In this document: positions 1-7,885 of the stretch, piece by piece | Layout: each line of letters opens with the position of its first letter | Numbering within the stretch: the first letter of the stretch is position 1 | NCBI GenBank assembly: GCA_002470565.1 | Contig: DKMQ01000059.1 | Coordinates: forward strand, 1-19,953 | DNA from: Oceanospirillaceae bacterium UBA7410 | Lineage (GTDB): Bacteria; Pseudomonadota; Gammaproteobacteria; Pseudomonadales; Balneatricaceae | DNA length: 19,953 bases | Reading direction: 5' to 3' | Position numbers and translations under genes: made by a program | The notes under the pieces: generated by a model | What the model was told of the DNA's origin: nothing | What the model saw: only the letters and a program-made list of their open reading frames with translations | Databases searched by the model: none

Positions 1-369
1 ATTTTCACCCAAGACCAAGCATTGTTAGCCACTACAGCTGGTATCGCTTTTTGGTCCTTCTTGTTGTTCCCACTATCCAATGCACACAGCGTCATTAGCT
101 CACTGTTTCAAGCCTTAGGTAAAGCACGCCAAGCTATTTTCTTATCGTCCTTAAGAATATACCTTCTGCTGATACCTGCTTTACTTATACTACCCAAAAT
201 TTATGGCATTGAAGGTATTTGGTATTCATTCCCACTAGCAGATGCTATAGCCTTTGCTGTGGTGGTATATTTTGTATTTCGTGAACGAAGTAATCTCATA
301 GGTTTAAATCTAGCGTCCAAGGCACACGCTCAAGCAGACCAGACAAACCAAACACAAAAAGTAGCGTAG
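1..369 (+). CDS. MATE-like multidrug/flippase transporter, C-terminal end (partial)
   Basis: The reading frame is open from the first base of the window and ends at a TAG at 367-369, so this is the last ~122 codons of a longer gene; a TTG at 22 is not a credible start. The visible protein is very hydrophobic, with helices around FWSFLLFPLSNAHSV, IYLLLIPALLILP and IAFAVVVYFVFRE, and then a short polar Gln/Thr-rich cytoplasmic tail. The pattern of a helix with FxLxNAxSxVxxxLFQALGKARQA followed by two more helices resembles the last helices of MATE-family (Na+ or H+ coupled) efflux proteins. The substrate cannot be told from this fragment, and another MOP-superfamily flippase is possible. The J-domain gene starts 21 bases downstream on the same strand, so the two may be cotranscribed. 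Confidence 0.6.
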   Translation: MFTQDQALLATTAGIAFWSFLLFPLSNAHSVISSLFQALGKARQAIFLSSLRIYLLLIPALLILPKIYGIEGIWYSFPLADAIAFAVVVYFVFRERSNLIGLNLASKAHAQADQTNQTQKVA

Positions 370-390
370 ATAAGGCAACTGGGAGTTTAA

Positions 391-873
391 ATGGTTATCA
401 TCATATTATGGATATTAGGCATTTTTATTATTGCCATGTTGATAAAAACACTGCTTCAAAGGGCATCTATAACAGGCAAACCTTTGCTACTCTTAATGAC
501 CACTGTGGTGATTTTATTGGCAGCTTTGGCTTTGATTTTAAGTGGATTATGGCCTGTGGCCATGAGTTTACTAGGCGGGTTAGCGGTCTATGGCAGACCT
601 ATTTTAAGAGCTTTTGGGCTATGGCAAACGGTTAAACGTTTCAGAAAACCCAATGCGAACTCTAATTCTAATGCTAACAATCCTTCCCAAAGCACAGTAT
701 CCATGGACAAAGCTCAGGCAAGGAAGATATTAGAAGTAGAAGCCAATGCAAGTAAAGAGGACATCATCATGGCCCACAAACGCTTGATGGCAAAAAATCA
801 TCCTGATAAAGGTGGCAGCACCTATTTGGCTAGCCAAATAAATCAGGCAAGAGATATGTTACTTAACGAGTAA
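391..873 (+). CDS. membrane-anchored J-domain (DnaJ-like) protein
   Basis: A 160-residue protein. It starts with hydrophobic segments (residues 1-18, then about 31-68, which is long enough for one or two helices). A basic stretch (KRFRK) and an Asn/Ser-rich linker (about 88-103) follow, then a C-terminal J domain (about 105-160) with the diagnostic HPDKGG at 137-142. J domains stimulate the ATPase of an Hsp70 (DnaK-type) partner. There is no Gly/Phe region and no zinc finger, so it is a type III J protein of the TIM14/DjlA-like topology, with the J domain probably cytosolic. The ATG is preceded by GGGAG (381-385) at 5 bases, which supports this start. Its client is unknown. It follows the transporter gene closely and converges on rlmB 13 bases later. 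Confidence 0.85.
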   Translation: MVIIILWILGIFIIAMLIKTLLQRASITGKPLLLLMTTVVILLAALALILSGLWPVAMSLLGGLAVYGRPILRAFGLWQTVKRFRKPNANSNSNANNPSQSTVSMDKAQARKILEVEANASKEDIIMAHKRLMAKNHPDKGGSTYLASQINQARDMLLNE

Positions 874-878
874 AGTGC

Positions 879-900
879 AAAAAAGCCTAGCTACGCTGGC
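879..900 (-). terminator. Rho-independent terminator overlapping the rlmB stop
   Basis: Read on the minus strand, GCCAGC, loop GTA, then GCTAGGC forms a stem of six pairs with one bulged A, followed directly by six T (884-879). The rlmB stop codon (TAG, 889-887) lies inside the 3' arm. It would end the DUF2065-hisZ-purA-rnr-rlmB transcript and shield it from running into the convergent J-protein gene. The stem is short, so efficiency is uncertain. Confidence 0.6.
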
Positions 901-1624
901 GAACTGCTTCAAATAAACACACCCCTGCAGCAACAGATACATTAAGACTACTCACCTCACCTTTCATGGGTATTTTAACGAGTTGATCACACCCTTCACG
1001 GGTTAAGCGGCGCATACCTTCACCTTCGGCGCCCATCACTAAGGCCATATTGCCCTTAAGATCGGTTTGGTGAATGTGAGAAGTAGCCTCACCTGCAGTG
1101 CCTGTGATCCAAATACCTGCATCTTGCAGGGTTTTGAGACACCGCGCTAGGTTAGTCACCTGCACAAAAGGAATACTCTCTGCTGCACCACATGCTACCT
1201 TACTTACTGTGCTATTGAGTGAGGCTGATTTATCTTTAGGGGCAATAACAGCATGCACGCCAGCTGCGTCTGCTGTGCGCAGGCACGCCCCTAAATTATG
1301 TGGATCTGTGATGCCATCTAAGATCAACAAAAATGCAGGCTCGGTAAGGTCTTCTAACAACTGTGTTAAAAAATGCTCATCCTTCACTGGACTTGGAGTG
1401 CATCCGGCCACTACGCCTTGGTGGCGACCGTTCACTTTATTATCCAAGTCTCGACGAGGCATTATATGACATTCAATACTCTGCTCATCTGCCAGCGCCT
1501 TCACTTGCTTTAAGCGTTGATCATCACGGCCTTCTTGAAACCAAATTTCTTGCACGCGTTCTGGGTTACGCTGCAGCTTGGTTTGCACAGCATGGATGCC
1601 AAAAACGTATTCGATGTTAGCCAT
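887..1624 (-). CDS. rlmB: 23S rRNA (guanosine-2'-O-)-methyltransferase RlmB
   Basis: A SpoU/TrmH-family (SPOUT, knotted) methyltransferase that in E. coli 2'-O-methylates G2251 in the peptidyl-transferase P loop of 23S rRNA using S-adenosylmethionine. The 245 aa match the family length (E. coli 243). The N-terminal substrate-binding domain (about 1-75) starts with YVFGIHAV. The three SpoU motifs follow: NLGACLRTADAAG (110-122), VMGAEGEGM (196-204) and IPMKGEVSSLNVSVAAG (218-234), with the catalytic Arg at about 116 and the conserved Asn at 228. It is the last gene of the run and starts 24 bases after the rnr stop, as in many gammaproteobacteria (rnr-rlmB). The upstream SD-like sequence (GAG about 11 bases from the ATG) is poor, so translation may be partly coupled to rnr. 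Confidence 0.95.
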   Translation of the reverse strand: MANIEYVFGIHAVQTKLQRNPERVQEIWFQEGRDDQRLKQVKALADEQSIECHIMPRRDLDNKVNGRHQGVVAGCTPSPVKDEHFLTQLLEDLTEPAFLLILDGITDPHNLGACLRTADAAGVHAVIAPKDKSASLNSTVSKVACGAAESIPFVQVTNLARCLKTLQDAGIWITGTAGEATSHIHQTDLKGNMALVMGAEGEGMRRLTREGCDQLVKIPMKGEVSSLNVSVAAGVCLFEAVRQRS

Positions 1625-1648
1625 AATTAATGCATCTCGATGTGTCTA

Positions 1649-4045
1649 TTACGAAGCAGCTTTCTTGCGTCGAGCCGTGCGTGGCTTACCAGGTGTTTTA
1701 GCAGGCTTGCCCTTTTGATCAAACAAAGGGGTGTCAGCTTTTGCATCAGCATCCACCTTTTTAGACTTAGCCTTGGGCTTAGACTTCGGTTTAGATTTGG
1801 GCTTAGATTTTGGTTTTGGTGGCGTATCAGCCAATTCAAAATCAATTTTCTTTTCATCCAGATCTACCCGAACCACTTGCACTTTAATGGTATCGCCTAA
1901 ACGGAAACTTTTACCACTGCGCTCACCTTGAAGACGGTGCTTTGCTGCGTCAAAGTGATAATAGTCACCTGGTAACGCACTGATATGCACAAGGCCTTCT
2001 ACATAAACGTCGGCCAACTCTACAAACAAACCAAAACTTGTAACGGCATTAATAGTGCCATGGAAGTAATCGCCAATATGACCTTGCATGTATTCGCACT
2101 TAAGCCATCCCTCTACATCCCAAACAGCAGCATCAGCGCGACGCTCAGCCATTGAGCAATGCTCGCCTAACACGACTACATCGGCTGTAGAGTATGGATA
2201 CCAAGGCGCTTGAGGCTGTTTTTGTGTTGCCTTAATACGCTTCACATAACGGCTTGAGCGTTTGCTCTGGATGACACTACGTATAGCACGATGCACCATT
2301 AAGTCAGGGTAACGGCGAATAGGTGAAGTGAAATGAGCGTAGGCATCGTAACCTAAACCAAAGTGACCTTCGTTTTCTGGAGTATATACCGCCTGGCTTA
2401 GTGAGCGCAGCATGACTGTTTGCACTAGGTGTGCATCTGGCCTTCCTTTAATAGAGCTCAACAATGTTTGGTAGTGCTTTGGCTTTGGGTCTTCTCCACC
2501 TGGCAAAGAAAGACCCATTTCACCTAAAAATCCACGCAAATTTTCCAGCTTGCTAGGTTTGGGACCCTTATGTACACGAAACAATCCATCCAACTTATGC
2601 TTTGCTAAAAACTTAGCTGTACTTACGTTAGCTGCCAACATGCACTCTTCGATCAACTTATGCGCATCGTTACGATGCACAGGGACTATGTCATCGATTT
2701 TACGGTCTTCCCCAAAAACAATACGTGTTTCTTGGGTTTCAAAATCTATCGCACCACGAGCATCACGAGCCAAACGCAAAGCAGCATAAAGTTTATGTAG
2801 CTGGTCTACTGGGTCCACAACGTGCTGATACTCTTCACGCAAAGCTGCACATTGATCATCAGCTGAATCTAACATTGCACCCACTTTGGTGTAAGTTAAG
2901 CGCGCATGGGAGTGGATCAAGCCTTCGTAAAATTCATATCCAGTTAGCTTCCCCTTGGAGCTAATGGTCATTTCACACACCATCACCAAACGATCAACAT
3001 GGGGGTTTAATGAACACAACCCATTAGAAATGGCTTCTGGCAACATGGGGATAACACGCTCAGGAAAGTACACTGACGTGGCACGTCTATGAGCTTCTGT
3101 ATCTAAGGCTGTTCCGCTGCGTACATAGTGACTTACATCAGCTATAGCAACATATAAGCGCCAGCCACCTAAGGTTCTTTTACGACAATAGACCGCATCA
3201 TCAAAGTCACGTGCGTCTTCACCATCAATGGTGACAAAAGGCATAAGACGCAAATCTATACGATCTTGCTTATCTGCCTCTGTCACTTCTGGCGCTAGCT
3301 GAGCCGCTTCATTGCTAGTCTCTAAAGGCCACTCATGAGGTATTTCGTGGGTACGAATAGCCACATCAATTTCCATACCCGGAGCCATGTGCTCACCCAA
3401 AATCTCAGCGACTTCGCCTACAGCTTGATTACGCTTATTGGGCTGGTGGGTAATACGCACTGTGACATACTGGCCATGCTTAGCTTGTAGGATGTTATCA
3501 CTGGATATGAGGATATCTTGGCTTATACGTTGATTATCTGGACGTACAAAACAAATACCATTTTCCTTAGTCAAACGACCCACTACTTGGTGCGTATTAT
3601 GTTCGGTAACCTCAACTATAGCGCCTTCGCTACGGCCTTTACGGTCTATTCCAGTAATACGAGCCAAAGCTTTATCACCATCAATCACAGCGCGCATTTG
3701 GCGATGGCTCAGAAATAGATCATCACCACCTTCATCGGGCTTTAGAAAACCAAAACCATCACGGTGGCCAATAATCCGTCCGTGTATAAGGTCCATTTTT
3801 TGAATGGCTCCGTAAGCGCCTTTGCGGTCACTTATCAGTTGTCCATCACGCTCCATAGCACGCAAACGACGGCGCAGTGCTTCTACGTCCTCTGCTTCAA
3901 ACAAAGCAAGTTCAAAACTTACCTGCTTTAATGTTGCTGGGCCGCTACGGTCACGTAAGTGATCCATAATAAATTCACGGCTGGGAATAGGGTTATCGTA
4001 CTTCTGCGCCTCACGCTGAGCGTGTGGATCGTCGATTTGTGTCAT
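1649..4045 (-). CDS. rnr: ribonuclease R (3'-5' exoribonuclease)
   Basis: RNase R degrades structured RNA processively from the 3' end, including rRNA fragments and mRNA in tmRNA-linked quality control. The 798 aa compare with 813 in E. coli. The order is an N-terminal winged-helix region (about 20-85), cold-shock domains (FGFLKPDEGGDDLFL near 98-112, then a second), and the RNB catalytic domain. RNB holds the acidic metal cluster DGEDARDFDDAV (274-285) and the conserved AHFTSPIRRYPDLMVHR segment. An S1 domain (about 656-738) and a basic tail follow. The tail (744-763) is a near-perfect period-4 Lys-Pro-Lys-Ser repeat and then more Lys/Arg; in E. coli the basic tail takes part in RNA/ribosome binding and turnover. 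The start has a good SD (AGGAA) overlapping the purA stop six bases upstream, so it is coupled to purA. Confidence 0.97.
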   Translation of the reverse strand: MTQIDDPHAQREAQKYDNPIPSREFIMDHLRDRSGPATLKQVSFELALFEAEDVEALRRRLRAMERDGQLISDRKGAYGAIQKMDLIHGRIIGHRDGFGFLKPDEGGDDLFLSHRQMRAVIDGDKALARITGIDRKGRSEGAIVEVTEHNTHQVVGRLTKENGICFVRPDNQRISQDILISSDNILQAKHGQYVTVRITHQPNKRNQAVGEVAEILGEHMAPGMEIDVAIRTHEIPHEWPLETSNEAAQLAPEVTEADKQDRIDLRLMPFVTIDGEDARDFDDAVYCRKRTLGGWRLYVAIADVSHYVRSGTALDTEAHRRATSVYFPERVIPMLPEAISNGLCSLNPHVDRLVMVCEMTISSKGKLTGYEFYEGLIHSHARLTYTKVGAMLDSADDQCAALREEYQHVVDPVDQLHKLYAALRLARDARGAIDFETQETRIVFGEDRKIDDIVPVHRNDAHKLIEECMLAANVSTAKFLAKHKLDGLFRVHKGPKPSKLENLRGFLGEMGLSLPGGEDPKPKHYQTLLSSIKGRPDAHLVQTVMLRSLSQAVYTPENEGHFGLGYDAYAHFTSPIRRYPDLMVHRAIRSVIQSKRSSRYVKRIKATQKQPQAPWYPYSTADVVVLGEHCSMAERRADAAVWDVEGWLKCEYMQGHIGDYFHGTINAVTSFGLFVELADVYVEGLVHISALPGDYYHFDAAKHRLQGERSGKSFRLGDTIKVQVVRVDLDEKKIDFELADTPPKPKSKPKSKPKSKPKAKSKKVDADAKADTPLFDQKGKPAKTPGKPRTARRKKAAS
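1757..1816 (-). repeat. rnr: 12-bp-period repeat coding the KPKS tail of RNase R
   Basis: Four to five tandem 12-base units inside rnr encode KPKS-KPKS-KPKS-KPKA-KSKK (residues 744-763). The units differ mostly at third codon positions, so the peptide repeat is conserved better than the DNA. This suggests selection on the basic tail or an old expansion. Replication slippage here could change tail length without shifting the frame. Confidence 0.8.
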
Positions 4046-4051
4046 TTTTTC

Positions 4052-5383
<1,332 letters not shown>

Positions 5384-5401
5384 TCACGCTAATATAAAAA
5401 C

Positions 5402-6598
5402 TTACTCTGCTGGGACGATCTTCCAAGCATTATTTTGCCAAACCAATTGGCGAGAACATTCTTTTGAGGCTGCGCTATGCGCTAACTGCGCTACCAAACG
5501 CTCACCCTCCAAACGGAGTTTTGACTGCACCTGCCATAGGCTTTGGCGCTGTTCATTAGTTAAAGTAGCCTCTACTGGCATAGCAATAGCATCAGACTCT
5601 ATACAAAGCACTTCCGAAAGTTCTGATAATACTTTTAGGTCTGCACTAAAGCCTGTCGCAGGACGGGCTCTACCAAACACCTTACCGATATCATCATAAC
5701 GGCCACCTTTGGCGATTGCTTGACCAAAGGCTGGTGTTAATGCAGCAAAAACCACGCCTGTGTGATATTCATAACCGCGCAGCTCTGCCAAATCAAAGTA
5801 TAAGGTAACCTGTGGGAAGCGCTCGCTCACCGCTTTTGCCAAGCTACGTAAATACTCAATGGCATCTGTCACTTCTTGGCACACATGACCAAATAGCTGC
5901 CCTGCTTTATCTAGAACGCTAGCCTCGCCATATAACCGAGGCAATTGTGAAAATATTGCTTTAGCCTCATCAGTTAAGTCCATCGCTGATACTAAGGCGT
6001 CTATATCAGCTACCGCTTTACTTTGCAGTAGGTTAAATAATTCTCTTTCATCATCATCTGCTAAACCCAATGCACTAACTAAGCCTCGGTAAATACTCAC
6101 GTGGCCCAAGTCTAGAGTAATAGGGTGTTTGATACCGACACTGGTTAGGGTCTCTAACATCAGACTAATTACTTCAAGATCGCTGTCTATGCCAGCATGA
6201 CCATATAGCTCCGCACCCACCTGTAGGGGGCTGCGCGAAGCCAAAGGGTTAGCTGCACTGGTATGTAATACTGTATTGGAGTAGCACAAACGATTGATAC
6301 CATCGCAATCTATGCTATGGGCATCGATACGAGCGACTTGAGGTGTAATGTCTGCCCTAATACCCATAGTACGACCCGTTTTTTGATCGATCACCTTAAA
6401 GGTGGCTAAATCTAAGTCGTCGCCCGTGCCAATCAGCAACGAGTCAATGTATTCAATAAGCGGCGGCATCACCAAATCGTAGCCCCATGCTTGATAAAGG
6501 TCTACCACAGTACGGCGAAGGCCCTCTATACGAGCAGCTTCTGGAGGCAAAACTTCTTTTACTCCATCAGGTAATAACCAACGATTCGCACGGCTCAT
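5402..6598 (-). CDS. hisZ: ATP phosphoribosyltransferase regulatory subunit HisZ
   Basis: HisZ is a catalytically inactive histidyl-tRNA-synthetase paralog that joins a short-form HisG to make the histidine-feedback-regulated ATP phosphoribosyltransferase, the first step of histidine synthesis. The 398 residues show the class II aaRS fold signatures: LPDGVKEVLPPEAARIEGLR (9-28), the motif-2-like RADITPQVARIDAHS (81-95), RGYEYHTGVVF (274-284) and GGRYDDIG with GFSADLKVL (298-324). The RGYEYHTG form, the lack of a typical HisRS anticodon-binding tail and the position between DUF2065 and purA favour HisZ over HisS. The start has a clear SD (AGGAA, 7 bases from the ATG). It is expected to pair with a short HisG encoded elsewhere. 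Confidence 0.94.
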   Translation of the reverse strand: MSRANRWLLPDGVKEVLPPEAARIEGLRRTVVDLYQAWGYDLVMPPLIEYIDSLLIGTGDDLDLATFKVIDQKTGRTMGIRADITPQVARIDAHSIDCDGINRLCYSNTVLHTSAANPLASRSPLQVGAELYGHAGIDSDLEVISLMLETLTSVGIKHPITLDLGHVSIYRGLVSALGLADDDERELFNLLQSKAVADIDALVSAMDLTDEAKAIFSQLPRLYGEASVLDKAGQLFGHVCQEVTDAIEYLRSLAKAVSERFPQVTLYFDLAELRGYEYHTGVVFAALTPAFGQAIAKGGRYDDIGKVFGRARPATGFSADLKVLSELSEVLCIESDAIAMPVEATLTNEQRQSLWQVQSKLRLEGERLVAQLAHSAASKECSRQLVWQNNAWKIVPAE

Positions 6599-6631
6599 GT
6601 GAGTTCCTGTTCCCCATAAAATTGCATTATA

Positions 6632-6826
6632 TCAACTAACCAAAAGCAGACAAAATAGCCCTAAAAGCATACTTATAAAGCCTAAAATACGCATATTTCG
6701 GTCACTTATCTGACCCAACTGAGCCACCATTTTACGCCATCTTTGTGGGTATAAAAAAGGTAACACACCTTCCAATATGAGCATCAAGCAAAAAGCCACC
6801 AACAGGTGTTGCATCATTTCATTCAT
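6632..6826 (-). CDS. DUF2065 (YjeT-like) small inner-membrane protein
   Basis: A 64-residue protein with two predicted membrane helices (about 8-25 and 47-63). They are joined by a basic/polar loop with the family's YPQRWRKM and MRILGFISMLLGL features. DUF2065 proteins are found beside hflC and purA/hisZ in many proteobacteria; their function is not established. The gene is the first of the second transcription unit and ends 33 bases before hisZ. The ATG at 6826 lacks a good SD (TTAGTAGAAATCC upstream). That matters because a small upstream ORF with a good SD overlaps this start by eight bases, so translation may be coupled. Confidence 0.9.
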   Translation of the reverse strand: MNEMMQHLLVAFCLMLILEGVLPFLYPQRWRKMVAQLGQISDRNMRILGFISMLLGLFCLLLVS

Positions 6827-6869
6827 GGATTTCTACTAATATTTCAAACACAAAAAAACCGAGCATCAT
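6819..6869 (-). CDS. possible 16-codon upstream ORF (leader peptide) of the DUF2065 gene
   Basis: On the minus strand two tandem ATG codons (6869 and 6866) lie 4 and 7 bases after an AAGGG SD-like sequence. They open a frame encoding MMLGFFVFEILVEIHE that stops with TGA at 6821-6819, eight bases into the DUF2065 gene. Its first codons lie on the 3' arm and T-tract of the terminator-like hairpin at 6852-6883. A ribosome starting here would therefore open that hairpin and could reinitiate at the DUF2065 ATG. It is too short to be recognised by homology and may be chance. Confidence 0.3.
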   Translation of the reverse strand: MMLGFFVFEILVEIHE

Positions 6870-6898
6870 ACAGCCCTTCTCGGACCCTACTTCTCGGT
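6852..6898 (-). promoter_or_regulatory. terminator-like leader hairpin, possible attenuator or short RNA
   Basis: Starting at the predicted transcription start, the minus strand carries ACCGAGAAG (6898-6890), a second CCGAGAAG (6883-6876), and then CTCGGT (6863-6858) running into seven T (6858-6852). Either CCGAG copy can pair with CTCGG, giving a 5-6 bp stem with a T-tract like an intrinsic terminator. The short-loop form holds an AAGGG SD and two AUGs in its loop. It lies in the leader of the DUF2065 gene, so premature termination there would give an RNA of about 47 nt. The stem is short, so termination may be inefficient or conditional. Confidence 0.45.
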
Positions 6899-6904
6899 TG
6901 CACG

Positions 6905-6933
6905 ATTGTACTCCTTTTAGCCGCAAATGACCA
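6905..6933 (-). promoter_or_regulatory. sigma70-like promoter for DUF2065-hisZ-purA-rnr-rlmB
   Basis: On the minus strand a -35 TGGTCA (6933-6928; 4 of 6 consensus) is 17 bases from a -10 TACAAT (6910-6905; 5 of 6). This places the start near 6898. It sits just after the hflC terminator, where a second transcription unit needs its own promoter. Confidence 0.6.
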
Positions 6934-6958
6934 CTGCCACGGCTCAAAAATCAACCAC

Positions 6959-6984
6959 TAAAAAGGGCCCCAAAGGGCCCCTTT
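6959..6984 (-). terminator. Rho-independent terminator after hflC
   Basis: On the minus strand AAAGGG-G-CCC, loop TTT, then GGG-G-CCCTTT makes a 9-pair GC-rich stem with a single G-G mismatch, ending in TTTTT. It begins 27 bases after the hflC stop and would close the tsaE-to-hflC transcription unit. The near-symmetric sequence would also fold on the plus strand, but no plus-strand gene ends here. Confidence 0.8.
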
Positions 6985-7011
6985 AATCATGATTTTACTT
7001 AAACCAAAAGC

Positions 7012-7884
7012 TTACTTTAACGTAGACTGGTTCATATACTTGAAGAACTCACTATCAGGCTCTATCAGCATTACATCACCACCAGCACCAAAAGTTTTAC
7101 GGTAGGCATCTAAGCTACGGTAGAAACTATAGAATTCTGGATCTTGGTTAAAGGCAGCTGCATAGGTTGCAGCAGCAGTAGCATCGCCATCACCACGCAC
7201 AAGCTCCGAATCACGATAGGCATTCGCCTCTATGATGGTTTCTTGACGATCTGCATCGGCACGAATACCTTCGGCAAGCTCCTTACCTTGAGAGCGAAGC
7301 TCACGAGCTTCACGCTCACGCTCTGTGCGCATGCGGCCGTAAACAGATTCACTGACCTCTGCAGGCAAATCAATACGCTTAACGCGCACGTCAATTACTT
7401 CGATACCCATGTCTGCTTTAACTACCTCATTAAGCTCTAACAGAAGCTCAGACATCAGATCATCACGCTCACCAGAAACAACTTCGGTCAACGTGCGCTC
7501 ACCAAACTGATTACGCAAGCCCGTATCTACACGAGACGCTAACAACTTAGACGCTGTAAACTCATCACCTGATGTTGCAGTATAGAAGTCGGCCACATTG
7601 AAAATACGCCACTTAACGAAAGAATCTACGATAAGCGCTTTTTTCTCTAACGTTAAGTACCGCTGCGGGCGGGCATCCAAGGTAAGCACACGTGCATCAA
7701 ATACACGCACTGTGTTTACAAATGGAATTTTCACGTGGAGGCCAGGCTGAATGTCAAACGACACAACCTCACCAAACTTAAGCATAATTGCACGCTGCGT
7801 TTCCTTCACTACAAACAGTGAAGAAGAAGCGACAAGGAGTGCCACAAATAGGCCAATTAAGGTCACTAAAGTACGAGTAGCCAT
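7012..7884 (-). CDS. hflC: HflC, SPFH-domain subunit of the HflKC complex regulating FtsH
   Basis: HflC is an inner-membrane protein with a large periplasmic SPFH (prohibitin/stomatin-like) domain. With HflK it builds a cage around the FtsH protease and modulates its action on membrane substrates. I chose the ATG at 7884 (290 aa, MATRTLVTLIGLF) over the longer frame to 7914: AAGGGAG (7901-7895) lies 10 bases upstream, the longer version would overlap hflK by 29 bases, and the protein then begins with its membrane anchor (about 5-26) as in other HflC proteins. ETQRAIMLKFGEV begins the SPFH domain, and a Glu/Arg-rich coiled segment (RTEREREARELRSQGKELAEGIRADADRQ) follows. Only one base separates it from the hflK stop. 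E. coli HflC is somewhat longer (334 aa). Confidence 0.95.
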   Translation of the reverse strand: MATRTLVTLIGLFVALLVASSSLFVVKETQRAIMLKFGEVVSFDIQPGLHVKIPFVNTVRVFDARVLTLDARPQRYLTLEKKALIVDSFVKWRIFNVADFYTATSGDEFTASKLLASRVDTGLRNQFGERTLTEVVSGERDDLMSELLLELNEVVKADMGIEVIDVRVKRIDLPAEVSESVYGRMRTEREREARELRSQGKELAEGIRADADRQETIIEANAYRDSELVRGDGDATAAATYAAAFNQDPEFYSFYRSLDAYRKTFGAGGDVMLIEPDSEFFKYMNQSTLK

Positions 7885-7885
7885 A

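Noticed and set aside
408..635. 75-aa plus-strand ORF inside the J-protein gene
   Set aside because: It lies in another frame of a gene with a good SD and a complete J domain, and its composition is unlike a protein of any family I recognise.
1098..1620. Plus-strand ORFs opposite rlmB
   Set aside because: They are antisense to a fully conserved SpoU methyltransferase, have no SD and no recognisable domain.
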